Source of the DNA: Anoplopoma fimbria
Lineage: Eukaryota > Chordata > Actinopteri > Perciformes > Anoplopomatidae
DNA: 64,000 nt
Direction: 5' to 3'
NCBI RefSeq assembly: GCF_027596085.1
Contig: NC_072452.1
Span: 11,277,077 to 11,341,076, forward strand
Numbering within the stretch: position 1 is the first letter of the stretch; every line of letters begins with the position of its first letter. Positions 16,248 to 37,328 of this stretch are shown in pieces. The notes under the pieces are model-generated. The model saw only the letters and a list, made by a program, of their open reading frames with translations, was not told the DNA's origin and searched no databases. A program made the translations under genes and the position numbers.

Positions 16248-19200
16248 AACTGCACCAGGTGTGACTTCACTGTGTTGGTCTTATGGGGTCCCCTGGCTGT
16301 TGTTAACATGATTTTAACATGATTATTATCTTTAAAACAGGATGATGCTTCACAGAATAGTATTCAGCCAGTGGTGAGTATTGCTTCTTTGATAAAACAG
16401 AGCCAAATGTTAATGATTCTGATACTTTTCCTGTTTGAGTTTTGGTCGTTATGGGACTTTTTGTTTTATTCACCTAAATAAGAAAGAAAAGAAGCAACAC
16501 ATCTAGTGAACTTTCCCTTTTTTGTCTGCAGTTATTTTAGATTTTTAGATTTCTTAATGAATATGTTACAAATACTAAGAAAACAAAACAAGAATAAAAA
16601 ATAGTGGGCAGATCTTACCACTTTCTACAATTTAAATAAATTGAATAATGAACTTAATATGCATCACAAATACACATAAATATCAACTCAATACATAAAA
16701 TAAAACAAAACAACTGCATTAAAAACGAGCATCACAGTCCCAAGAGAGATGGGGCCCCTTCCTCATCCCTGTATCCCTGTGCTTTTGGAAAAATAAAAAG
16801 AGACATATATCAAAACTTGCACCTGCACTGACACCATAGCAGCCTACTCACACCATTGTTCTCCCTACATAATGTCCAATTTAATGGAATGAGTAGAAGA
16901 ATCAACAGACATTTTAGGCATGACTTACATTGTCCATTAGGGGACTTGTGTAACCTTTGCCGCTGGGATAAATTTTCGATGGGTAACTTGGTCCACCAGC
17001 TCCTGTGCTCTCTCTCTCTCTCTCTCTCTCTCTAATTGAGGGGCCTGAACACACAGTTCTGCGACGAGAGAAGACAGAAAACAGCACTCCCTATTGGAGA
17101 GTAACAGCATTTCATCGAGGGAAGACCTGAAAATGATCTGAGCTCATATTTATTTGTCTGTTTGTTGGTCTACATCAACCCCAGTTAAGTTAAGTGGAAC
17201 TTTTAATTTTGTGTATAAGTGTTGCCATCCTAGTGGGAATGGGCACAAAATAATCCAAAAATCTCTGACCCCTTGAAGCGCTTTACACTGAGCACACTGT
17301 TATTAATTGTCCCCTTCTGTTGCTGAAAATAACAGGATTATACAACACCCCAGTGAAGAAGTGTGAGACTGAGATTGCTATTGTTCTTCTTGTCTCTCGT
17401 TGTCGCTGCAGCTCCTCAGCCCTCCCTCCGCTCCCTGGACATCACCGAGCCAACAGATTAATTAGACAACTGATAGCAGTGTTTTCTCTTAGTGCTAGCC
17501 CACTGAGTTTTGTTTTTCTTTTCACTTCTTGTAAGCCTCTAATTTCTCTCGTTACATTAATGGGGCTTACTTGGTGAAGTGACCCAGGGGGGAAGGAAAA
17601 TGAAGTATTTTGTCCTCTGGGGAGGCTGCAGCTTATCCCGAAAATCCTAGTTTGCGTTATTCATTTGGCGAGGGGAAATGTATTTTACCAGGCACTTTTG
17701 TTAAGGCGTTAATATAAATAGATCCTGAATAAAAGAATGTTAGCAATTAAGTAGAACTTTTGCTACTCTTTATGTCACAAAAACATATAACTAACTTGCA
17801 ACAGTCTAATAAAAAGGTATTGGCGTTTTGCGAGAGCAGCCACTGTTTCATGTCTCTCTGTAAACCCTCCCTGGACACAGGTCCTGCTTGGTTGCCTTGG
17901 AAACGAGCATATGACTATTCTGAGCCACGGTAGTGAGGGAGAGAGGAAGCGAGCGTAGTAAAGGTAAGTCACACAAGGACCCTCTGGTCAACCTGATAAA
18001 GTGTGATGAAAATCAAAGGCCACGACTCTGCGATGCCTGCGATTCAAGAGAGAGAAAAAAATAAGTTGCTTCTTTTCTGAGAGCTTGGAAAATAGCTGAA
18101 CACAATGAAACAAGTATTGTGTTGCTATCAGAGCTTTTAAAGTGGAGGAATCAATAGGAAAAATAGAGATATTTTTTTTCTTCTCATGTACAAAGATAGT
18201 CAAAAGATTACATTACTTAATTTGCATACACACTCATTCTCGCAGCTCTCTGCACTATTAATGCCTTAATCTGTGCATTAATTACATGTGTCTGAAATGT
18301 GAGCCACACTTTTTTTTCTCCTGGCACTCCTTGCACTAGACCATTATGCATGAGTCCAGGTCTGGGGCTCCATGCTTTTTATTCATGTTCTTTGAGGATG
18401 CTGTCAGGCCTAATTAAGACAACATTTTCTAACCAGCCTGTTTGGATAGCCTCTGCCTCCCTACGCCCCTCATACTATCTCCTCCTCCTCAAATTACTGC
18501 TGCATGTCTATCGGTGCATTTGTGCATATGAATCTCTTTGTGTCTGTACTTTGTATGTATCACAGAGAACATGTAACTAGAGATGCAAGCCAGAGTGTAA
18601 CAGATATTATATCTACTTTTACAGTTCAAGCAAAGGCAACAGATAGCAGGAAAATATATTATACTCCATTTGTTAATCCTGAACATCTAATTGAGGGAAC
18701 AGAATGAGAAGGATGCAGCTATGAGCCATTTAAATTCGAGTCAGGGTCAAGCTATGTGGCATTGCAGAAATTACAGTAACAGATTAAGAACATGAGACAG
18801 AGAAGGAGAAAATGGTCATTGCTCTACTGTTTTATATTCCTGATAACAACAACCAGACGGCTTCTCCATTCCTTCCACAGGTCATAGTTTTACACATGCA
18901 TAAAAGTTGCAGGCAACGAAGCTGCCATGAGGTCAGTGTTTGTTTTCTTTCCTCTTGTCCGTCTCTTCGTTCTTCCCTTGTGATCCGAGGTGACAGGGCA
19001 GCGCTGGGGTGGATAGGGCAAGCGAGCATATAGTGTAAAGGCAGAGAGAGAGCGGCCAGGGCACATGAAGTGGAGATGAAGGTCTGTTGCTGACAGCCCA
19101 GCAGCCACACAGGGTCTCATAGAGCCACTCCAGAGGCCATAATTCAATCATAACACAACCGTGATGAAGACATAGAGACAGAGTTGGGGGATAAACCCAG

Positions 19201-20629
19201 AGTTGGAGGCAAAGGAGAATAGAGCGGATAGAGGCACAAGTACAAAGAATCAAATTACCATAAAGGGGAGGGGAGGATGACACTCATCTAACCTGATTTA
19301 AACGACAGAAGCGTAAGGAATGAAGTCCTCGGCTCGTCTGTCCCTTGACCTCGCCGCGGAGTGAAGAGTGTGTGAGAGGGGAGCAGAAGAATCGGTCATG
19401 CTTGGAGTGAGATGGTGCCTAATCGTCTAGAGGCCTGGATTGAGTAACTGTGACTGGGCGCATCCGCTGCAGAGCGAGGGAAAGGGAAAATCTGAAAATC
19501 TAAAAAGTCATTATCAGTTGTTTTTTTTAAGCTTACACAAGCGGGTGAGCACAGTTTGCATGCGGGCCGCTCGGGGCTGTGTGATGAGGCCGTCAGCCAC
19601 TAGTGGTCCCGCAGACCTGACACAAGTCATTTCACCTCAGCTCCACTCCGATCATACACATTCACAGGATGCTAATGGTGCCCTGCACTCTCTGGCTGAT
19701 GCCGTCTGTGTGGATGTGTGCTGCTGGTTGATGGTTTTTAGTCGACCTATCTGCCTGTTGTTGTTTTTAATTCAGGTCACTTTTCCCCTGCTTATTTTTC
19801 AGGTGCTGTAATTGTATCAAACATCAGTGAGAAACAACTTTGTCCCCACAGTAAGAGCCCTTTATAGTTGAAGGACCCGGATATTTTCCCTTAATGTGTG
19901 TGTGGTTTGTTCTTTTCACAGCCTGTACGTCAGTGTGCAGGTGTGTTTATGTGTTTGTGTCTGTGCATGTTTGTTTTAGACTATTGATCGGGTCAGCACA
20001 TAGCAGACATTAAATGAGAAGAGTAGAGGCTGAGGCTGACAGGGAGGGAGATGGAGAGAGTGATGGATTGCAATAAAAGAGGAAGGAGCTGGCAGCAGGC
20101 AGAAAATGTTTCCTTCTGGCATATAATGTGAACAAGGCCAAACATTTTAGATTAAAAAAATGCGAATTAATTTAAAGATTTAACTAAGCATGGAAAAAAG
20201 GTTCCATACATTTTAAAATTGTATTTCTTAACATTGTAACATAAAGCATGCAGATTCGTATGCTCCCAGTTTTTTCATTGCAGTGTTGCACATCAATGCG
20301 CTCTGAATGGACTCATGTGTGAACATGCACCTAGTTAACAATGAGTTAACGTGAGTTAACAATGCATACGCACTCGCAATGTATTTTACGCGGCACACAA
20401 AGATTTACAGCACATGGCATGGCTAGTGCAATCAAAGTAGCATAGATAACAGCCACTGTCTATTCCATCGCTGCCTTCAATGTCTCAAAAGTGAACTTGT
20501 CGAGCAAGTGATGAGCAAGTGATGAGCAATATTGAGCGCGTAGGGAGAGTTAAGCTCATGCGTATCACAGCCCTGTGCTCGTTGCTATTTTTATGTACAG
20601 CAGGTTAATACAGCTCTTTTAAGTAAAAG
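16248..20629. other. mostly unique AT-rich DNA, patches resembling conserved non-coding sequence
   Basis: (CT)13 lies at 17008-17033. Segments at 17440-17580 and 18215-18420 are rich in ATTA/TAAT cores, such as attaattagac and gcattaattacatg, without simple-repeat structure; such composition is typical of conserved non-coding DNA, though conservation cannot be tested here. A small direct duplication, gagcaagtgat twice, lies near 20500. No exon is recognised. Confidence 0.4.
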
Positions 20630-21282
20630 TAATAATACAAAAATATTATTAATACATTTCATTTGTATAGAGCTTTAAAAGGTACTCAAAGCCACTTTAC
20701 ATGGTAAAACTAGAAACAATAAAAGCAATAACAATATAAATAAAGCAGATAGATTACATTTTAACAATAAAAAAAAAAACATACATAACTAGCAGGTTAA
20801 AAGCAGATTGAAATACGTGAGTTCTGGGTGCAGTTCTGAAAGTGGCTCGCTGTCATCAGCATAGCAGTGGAAATGGAGACCATGGTGTCGTATGATTTTT
20901 ACCACGTGGAGCATGTAGAGGATGAAGAGGAGGGGGCCGAGTACCAAACCTTGGGGGACACATTGAGATACTTGACTGTGTCAGAGTTGAATTTATTGAT
21001 ACCAATGAACTGGTCGGAGTTGGTTAGGTCAGAGCCAGAGAGGTGGTTGATGGTGATTCCAGTGAAACAGACCAGGTCAAGGATGTGACCGCGGTTATGG
21101 GTGGGGAAGTTGAAGAGCTGTGTGAAGTTTAAGCATCTAAGCATTTCCAGAAATTCATAATAATGATGATAATAATCCAGATATTTTGCCAAGTTTCAGT
21201 GAAACAGAGGATATGAAGGTAGTTGTCAGTAATGAATTAATTGATGATTAAACTTTTGTTTCTTAGTGACCAGGTGTTGAAA
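20630..21282 (-). mobile_element. internally deleted L2/Maui-type LINE relic
   Basis: Read on the minus strand, pieces of a non-LTR retrotransposon lie in the correct order. First comes the endonuclease start NTWSLRNKS (21252-21278) and CFTETWQ (21187-21207). Next is the endonuclease C-terminal signature PTHNRGHILDLV (21070-21105). Then comes reverse transcriptase VPQGLVLGPLLFILYM (about 20912-20959) and the catalytic FHCYADD (20852-20872). Last is an AT-rich 3' end with the tgtaaagtggctttgagt module and an ATTAATAATATT tail (20640-20700). About 650 bp replace an element normally of several kb, so three internal stretches are missing: mid-endonuclease, RT motifs before VPQG, and the RT C-terminus. 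A nonsense codon follows the first motif and the EN and RT blocks are in different frames. It cannot be active. Confidence 0.88.
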
Positions 21283-21424
21283 AGAGGAAGTTCTGTGTTT
21301 TGTGATTGGTTGTAAGGATTTGAGTAGGGTTCTGAGGTTGGCTGAATTCACACGCTTGAAATTCTCAAGTATTTGTAAAAAAGCCACCTAGAATATGAAA
21401 ATTATGTAACAATCAAAGGCTACT

Positions 21425-21500
21425 TAAAATGACTCAACCCACAATCTTTTCCCAAACATAACTATGTTGTTTTGTATCCTAAACCTAAACAATTTTTGTT
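21425..21500 (+). mobile_element. dispersed teleost repeat, family B, copy 2 (fragment)
   Basis: The core aacccacaatcttttcccaa followed by cctaaacctaaac resembles the fragment at 12270-12400 and the reverse complement of 32480-32560. Confidence 0.45.
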
Positions 21501-22062
<562 letters not shown>

Positions 22063-22677
22063 CACACAGAGTCACAAATTCAAGTGTGTTATGCTCACAG
22101 AGCAGGTAGTTGAAATGTCACTGTCACTGGCATGATGGCTTATTAACTAGTTCAATCTAATGGAGGGGGACAGCAAATGAAAAGGTTCTCTTCATCTGTC
22201 AGCGTAAAATTCATACTATGATTACATGCTGTGAAACACACGCAAACATACAGGAATGTACATTCACACACTGAAAAACATTAATAGGCTACATACACAA
22301 AAGTGTGTCCTTGCCATTGAGAGTGAATGCCATTCTTCAGATACAGTAACACATAGACACACCCAAGTGCAGTATGTTCACATGCAATCATAGACACGTG
22401 TGTCAGTTGTTGCAGCATATACATACAACGCACTGCACTCACAGAAGGTCAAGAGCACCATCTGTGCATGTTCAATTCTTAATTAGATTCACAGCCACTG
22501 AATTATGTATTTGCGAGACATAAATAGATTGAAGGTGGAAAATACCTTAGATTAAGACGGGGCCAATTTCTGACACATTTTTCATCAACAACTTGAAATC
22601 ATTATGTTTTTCCTGCACAGCTTGTCTGGTGGCAAGGCCAATTAGTTAATCACATTAACCAAAGATTTATTTGGTTA

Positions 22678-23250
22678 TTAAAGAGATACTCCATCCAAAA
22701 TGTGTTTTCAAAAGTGTCCTTATTGTTGGAGAACAGTAGTTTACTTGAATTCAATCGCTTACATTGGAATATATAGTTTTACCATTTTCACAATGGAAAA
22801 AGGGTATCAAGTACACCATATGAACTTATCACATATTTCCTGCAGCATTATCCATCTCTTTGATGGCCATCTGAATGCCAAAAATACGCTGAATATAATA
22901 GGCCATATTGTTTTGTCATATTTTAGAGCAAATGTAGAAATAAGTTTAAGAACAAACTGAGCTTATAGATAAAACGTGACAAAGTGTATTGTGGTGCAGG
23001 AGTAGGATGAGATGTTCATAAGGCCATTTCTTTTTCACAGTTTTCTTACAGTGAAATTTTTGTAATTAGTGTAATTTGAGAAATTCACACCCCAGCTGCT
23101 GATCCCCCATCAATGAGATTACAACCACCATCTGCAGAGGAACAGTGTTTACAGTTCGGGCATGAGTATTGCTTTAACAACCTGAAATTGACCTTCAAAT
23201 AATTCAATTAACTTATTTAGCCATGCATTTTGGGCACAGTATCACTTTAA
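22678..23250. mobile_element. TTAA-flanked MITE with terminal inverted repeats (Kolobok-like)
   Basis: The left end agagatactccatccaaaat starts at 22682. The right end, reverse-complemented from 23246, reads agtgatactgtgcccaaaat. The outer 21 nt match at 16 positions, and both ends abut TTAA (22678-22681 and 23247-23250). A TTAA target duplication with AG...CT termini fits the Kolobok superfamily better than piggyBac, which starts CC. The 565-bp interior has no transposase; the 86-codon frame at 22700-22960 is unrelated. Class is an inference from the ends. Confidence 0.65.
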
Positions 23251-24383
23251 GATCAATCATTACCACTGATGTTACATTTTTCTAACAACATGATCACTTG
23301 TTCTGCTAAAGTAGCCGACATTTGACAGGGGACAGCTAATGGCTAATGGAACATTAATTCTCCTTTGTGTTATGAAAAGTTGATTTATTGCTATCAAAAT
23401 CAAAAAGTGTCTCAGAGTGTAAATACAGGTTAAGTAAAAACTGTGTCAGTCTTGTACATCTGTTCCAACTACAAATAAAACAATGCTGAGCTGTGCCGAT
23501 ATTGTACTGAAATTCAAAAAGGAGGAGCTTTGTAAAGCTGCCGTATCTCCTCGCCGTCAACACTGACGTGCTCATAAAATACAAGGCCTCATTTTAAGTC
23601 AGACAGGAAATAGCCTGCACAATCCTGGGAACAAACAAGAGAAGACAACGGTGCAGTTTGATTGGGCCGTGAACGGTCGCTGTCGTTACAAAGCACCACT
23701 GTAAGCTCCATCGATTATCAAAGGGCTCTGAGCTCAGACGGGGAGTCTACAGATCTTTCCCAAGCTCAGACATGAAAAGCTCCAAGTGACAGCTCATAGC
23801 CTGGGCTATATCGCACCGCTGTGCTGGTAGGGAGGGAGGGGGGGCTTCTGTGGTGCCTGTTTTCTAACCACCTGCTCCACAGGTCGTGGTTTTGTTTTCT
23901 TGTTTTCTCTCTCCTAACGCTGCGCTCTGTCAGGGGCGACAAGGATGTGCTTTAATGTGAACTCGGGACCAGCAATGACAGAGGTGTGTGAGAGACACTT
24001 GGTAAAACAATGCCAGAAAACCTTTTTTTATGGCAGTGCCTTATTACTTTTTAACCAGTGTAATCGTATGTGCTGATCCTCATGAATTATTCACAGGTGA
24101 GACACAAAATGACAGGGGGAGATAGCGGAGCGCTCAGAGTGAAAAAACAAGCACAAAAATAGGAGAAGGTGATGCAGTGACAGGTTTCTTGATACCAACC
24201 ATTTACTTGTAAAGAGTTTCATTCAAAGGCCATTGATTATGTATGTGAGCCTACACTGGCGTAACAGAGTGTAAGGTCGCGCTTTGAGCATATGGATCCC
24301 ACATTTAGAGTTCTTTTATCTGATATAGGAGAAAGTAACAGAAGCCCTGAGAGGCAAGAGAGAAAAAAAACATATGGTCCATA
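23251..24383. other. unique non-coding DNA
   Basis: Mixed composition with a G-run at 23832-23845 and a T-rich patch near 23890. No exon, RNA or repeat is recognised. Confidence 0.5.
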
Positions 24384-24790
24384 TTCTAAGTCTGATCTCC
24401 TGTGTATATGACTTCAGAAGTGGGGAAAAAAAGGTTTTGACAATCATTTCTGCCACAAGAGACTAAAGTGGACCATCAACCCCATGTTCTAAATAGGACT
24501 AAAAGCATTCCTGGTGAGTTTTAATATGCTAACAGACAATATATGTAACTTGTGTTTAGTGTGAATGGAGAAAACTCAACCAGAATAAAACATGAATGCT
24601 TTTAATCCTTTTTAGAATATGGGATAGTGGTGTACTAGGTAGAAATGAGGATTACAACAACGAACCAAAAGGGTCCTGACAATTCTTTTTTCACGTGCCA
24701 AAAATAAAATAAGGAGTTTAGAAAGAGTATCCTGGCTAAATGTTTTCTCACCTCTTTGTGATTCATAAACAATTTGGATCAGACTTAGAA
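24384..24790. mobile_element. fold-back element / long imperfect hairpin
   Basis: Nested inverted pairs lie in palindromic order. ttctaagtctgatc (24384-24397) pairs perfectly with 24777-24790. catttctgcc (24445-24454) pairs with 24639-24648 (9/10). 24481-24513 pairs with 24591-24623 at 29 of 33 positions. ctggtgagtttt (24511-24522) pairs with 24571-24583 with one gap. The right arm is about 80 nt longer between the outer and middle pairs. This fits a decayed fold-back MITE. I do not recognise the family and see no target duplication. Confidence 0.65.
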
Positions 24791-28750
<3,960 letters not shown>

Positions 28751-28853
28751 TTTGTGAGAAGGAGAGCAATAGCCTCATCAGCAGGGAAGTAAGCGTAGAG
28801 ATTGAGGAGGAAGTGAGAAATAGACAGACGCTGGATACGCTGGGTCCTTGGCT

Positions 28854-28867
28854 GTTGTCATGGCAAC
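28854..28867. promoter_or_regulatory. X-box-like motif
   Basis: gttgtcatggcaac matches the RFX X-box with one change (T for C at position 5). Weak, motif-only evidence. Confidence 0.25.
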
Positions 28868-29152
28868 ATATTAACAGGCTGTAGGGGAAACAGGTGTCTC
28901 CTTTTAACTTAGTCAATCCAGCAAAATGGGCTAATTCACGCTTGTGATATGATCCGCAGATGTCTCCAACCTCGCCCTCACACCAGTGTCCGGCGCTGGC
29001 CCGTCCGGGGTCAAACGGATTTACACAACGCTGTGCCGTTCAATTGGCCCACCACTGAACCAGGAGAGGCTTCCCACCAGCCATTGCTGTTTGTGTGCAT
29101 GACCACCCACTATCATCATTAGCATCTGACAGAGAGAGAGCCACGGCTCTGC

Positions 29153-29253
29153 GGATTATCACAGCCGCGCGTGCTATTATCATAACTGTTACGATAGCTA
29201 CGCCTTCATTGAACGGATAATCAGCAAGGTATTATGTGCTGGGATAATAGCAC
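29153..29253. promoter_or_regulatory. nested inverted repeat carrying GATA-type motifs
   Basis: gtgctattatc (29171-29181) pairs perfectly with gataatagcac (29243-29253). The GATTATC near 29154 and GATAATC near 29216 are also reverse complements of each other. Several GATAA-like words fall within 100 bp. Binding or folding is not established. Confidence 0.35.
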
Positions 29254-30492
29254 CGTGTGGAAACTAGAGATGCACTCCCGGCTAACGTGCCTGCACAACT
29301 GTACCAATTATTATGAGCAGGGGTTCATGCCACATTTCGTTAAAGCTCTGTACCGCCGCAGATCTGATTGCGATAACAACAGTACATCTGGTGATGATGA
29401 TTATTAGGACGATTGCAGCGATGATGAGGGTGTTATTTCCAGGGCCGAGATTACCTTTTTGTGTGCGTGTGTGCATGCGTGCGTGTGTGTGTGTGTAAGC
29501 ATGTGTGTAAGCGTGTGTGTAAGTGTCAGCGAAAGTGAGCAACTGGTTGAAACACAAGTGTTTTTATCCTCTGAAAATCGTTTTATGTGTGAAAGAGACA
29601 TCATCTGTCACATTTCACACAAAAGTAGCATTATCGCTCCAATAATACAGTTTGTTCTGATGCTTGAATTATTGAGTCAAAGAAACTAGTGAGAAGATTA
29701 TTTCAGTGTGCAAATTGTACAAATCCGTTTTTCACCGATGACACACCTGCGTCTGTGGGACTCGTAACTAATGTTAGCAGTTGTCATTAGGCGAGACCTT
29801 GCACTAATTATCTTATCACGGTCTATCGCGCTAGATTTACATCCTGCAAAAGCTAAGAAAGCAAAAGGGAGGAATTTAATACAAGTGCATATTCATTTGA
29901 AGTCTTTATCACCTTCAATCTCTCTCAAAAGGTGCAGAGATGCTTAACGGTATGACAGGGAACAGAAGTGATTGGGCGGTGAAATCAAAGACACACTGTT
30001 TTATGATTAATTCTGCTGAAAGCAGATGTTTGCACTGGTCCAACGTTTCCCCGTCTCATTTTGAGAGGGCAGCAGTTTTGTTGCCTTATATCCCCCCGTC
30101 GCTATGGGCATGTACACATTATTAAGCTGCTCAGGCCTCTCACCAGCACCAGCCCCCGCCCCTCCTACCCCACCGTCCTCCCACCCAGCTCCCCAGATAA
30201 TCAGGGTATTACAAATGAAAAGTCAGAGCCATAAATCAGGAATACACCCCTCCCACCCACTTCCCTCATTCTCCTCTCCCTTCTTCGTCTAAACCGGACA
30301 AACAGTGGCTCTGGTTGTCCTGTCGGTGAGAAAAAGACACCGACAGAGAGAGAGCCAGGAATACAAAAAGACAGAAAGACGAGATATGGACAGATGAGGG
30401 GGGGGGGGGCTGAGTAATCCGGGATTTCCACCGGATGACGTCAGCAGTTGGCCCATGTCATCCATCAAAATCACATCTGTGTCACAAACATT

Positions 30493-32339
<1,847 letters not shown>

Positions 32340-32760
32340 GTTAGTTTGTCCATGCCATCTAGAACACATAGGAGGGTTTTCTGATCTGGCGACCCTATCA
32401 AAAATACAACATTGTTTGTCTTTTCCAGTCATGAAAAATTACTGTTAATAAAATCTGTTTTCAGATCTCACAATGCTTTGGTTAAAGTTTGGTTAACTTT
32501 AGGCAAAAAAGTTAGTTGGCTAGGTTAAGGGAAAGATTGTGTTTGAGGTAAAATGACTACTAAGCCAAGGGGAACTATGTTGTCATGGTTACAATAATAA
32601 ACACTAACAAACACATGGTTTGTGATTTAATAACCCAACATTCACGTTGGTTGGAAACAGGAAATTATTAGCAGTCTCCTGTGCCAAAAATGAACGAATG
32701 ACTTTTTCTACTGATACCTGTGTGTTTGATTTGTTCATGTCTGCTCTGGTGTGTGATACC
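32340..32760 (-). mobile_element. dispersed teleost repeat, family B, longest copy
   Basis: tggttaaagtttggttaact, then agttggctaggttaaggga and attgtgtttgaggtaaaatg, is the reverse-complement orientation of the fragments at 12270 and 21425. The flanking ggttacaataataaacacta and gcagtctcctgtg also fit a percomorph repeat I recall. Borders are approximate. Confidence 0.6.

Positions 32761-35114
<2,354 letters not shown>

Positions 35115-35168
<54 letters not shown>
35115..35168. repeat. (TC)27 microsatellite
   Basis: 54 bp of uninterrupted TC. Confidence 0.97.
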
Positions 35169-35170
<2 letters not shown>

Positions 35171-35280
35171 CATTGGTCTGTTTCCACATCATCTTCGTCG
35201 GTTTCTTTCTCTCATCTATATTTATGTACTCCATATTGAAAAGTTCTTTTGCGTTCAGAGCGAAGCTGTGCGTGGCTCCT

Positions 35281-35346
35281 CACTGCAATTACTGATTAAT
35301 TACAGGGAATTAAAGCAATTAGAACTGCAGAGATATACAATTAACG
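35281..35346. promoter_or_regulatory. dense cluster of TAAT/ATTA cores
   Basis: In 66 bp there are at least five homeodomain-type cores (gcaattac, gattaattac, ggaattaaag, gcaattag, caattaacg), and the cluster is loosely symmetric between ctgcaatt and actgcag. It is a candidate regulatory element by motif density only. Confidence 0.3.
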
Positions 35347-35494
35347 AACACACGCTTCATGACGCCACACACAGGCTGTGCAATCACTAGATTGCAATGC
35401 AAATACCTCTCTCTTTTAATCTCTCACACTGTTTTTCTTTTATTTTCTCGTCCCGCTCTCAAGCAGTTCCCCAACTCGTATGCCACAAATACCG

Positions 35495-36261
<767 letters not shown>

Positions 36262-36565
36262 TAGCCAGAAAGGGGCGACGCCTCTGAAAAATAATAACAA
36301 AAAAATGAACAAACAAAGGCCCACTGTGTAGAAATTTAAATAAAATGACCCTACTTCTCACTTGATCTATTACCTCAGTAAAAAATGTAAATTGCTAGTT
36401 TCATGTCTTCTTCAATACAGAATGATATTCATTTTATAAATGATGGTCCCATTTAGAGTCAAATAGACGATAAAGCAGAGTATGCTCTAGGGGATGGCCA
36501 CCTTGTGATTGACAGGTCGCTACAACTACGTGTTTTTGTCTCAGAACTTATATACAGGCTATGTT
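36262..36565 (+). mobile_element. dispersed teleost repeat, family A, copy 2
   Basis: It shares with copy 1 (11591-11985) gctagtttcatgtctt (36394-36409), caatacagaatgatattcat, atgatggtcccat and an attgacaggtcgctac-type end. The 5' part before aaaatgaccctac has been replaced by A-rich sequence (36290-36335). Orientation is the same as copy 1. Confidence 0.7.
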
Positions 36566-37129
36566 TGTAACCGACCACTATAAAAATAAGGCTTTGGCTT
36601 TAAGGGGTAAGTAGAACCACACACTGCAGAACTCTCCAGAATTCTGAATTCTCTTCATGAGAACATCAACAATCACTGTGTTGCCTAGCAACATAGCGTT
36701 GTGCGCTTAGGCTGTGTGTAAAAACTGCAGGCTCTCCTATTGCTTTAATATGTGTCGAGTTTATATTCTTAATGTCCATGTTGTCTGCTTTGGTGAAGTT
36801 TTATTTCACTGTGGATTTTAAAATAAGTATCTGAGTATTTAATGTATGAAGCTTAATAATGCTTGTAGCTTTTAGCTCTTTAAATTTATTGTCAATCATT
36901 TTATTTAATTTTTCCTCTTTTATGGTTTTATCTTGCGAGGTAACACCGAGGCAGGCAGTTTTTTATTTATAGTACATAATCAGGTATAACTGACCAAAGA
37001 GTGCCTCTATTTGACATAAGGGGTTTTGTTGCTGATATGCTTACAGTTGTGTATATGTCGATGTTTAATGCAATCAATTTTATAGCCTAAAGATGTTTTT
37101 TAATTTAAAAGTAATATGTTGTATGTAAT

Positions 37130-37295
37130 TTGTTAATGTACCCCTCCTCATCCCTTTTTTAAAGCCAACACGTTTACTCAGAGTACATTTCAATTGACCT
37201 ACTCTTTACTTCTATTTAAGTGCATTTTTTAAAGTACTTTTACTTACTAACAAATAGTTTTTAAAGTAAAATATTCTAGTACTCTTTTCACATCA
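37130..37295. mobile_element. second hAT-like remnant
   Basis: gccaacacgtttactcagag, then acatttcaattgacctact, tatttaagtgcatttttt and agtacttttactta resemble another fish non-autonomous hAT family characterised by alternating acttttac blocks. No termini survive. The AT-rich DNA just upstream (36600-37130) may belong to it but I cannot show this. Confidence 0.5.
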
Positions 37296-37328
37296 AAATA
37301 AAACAAACAAAAAAATCAATCAAAAAGG

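Noticed and set aside
20899..21192. 97-codon minus-strand frame as a gene
   Set aside because: It is the remnant of LINE endonuclease running out of frame into the RT block, not an independent gene.
22700..22960. 86-codon frame inside the TTAA-flanked element as a transposase fragment
   Set aside because: No catalytic motif or similarity to known transposases is visible, and the composition is that of AT-rich non-coding DNA.
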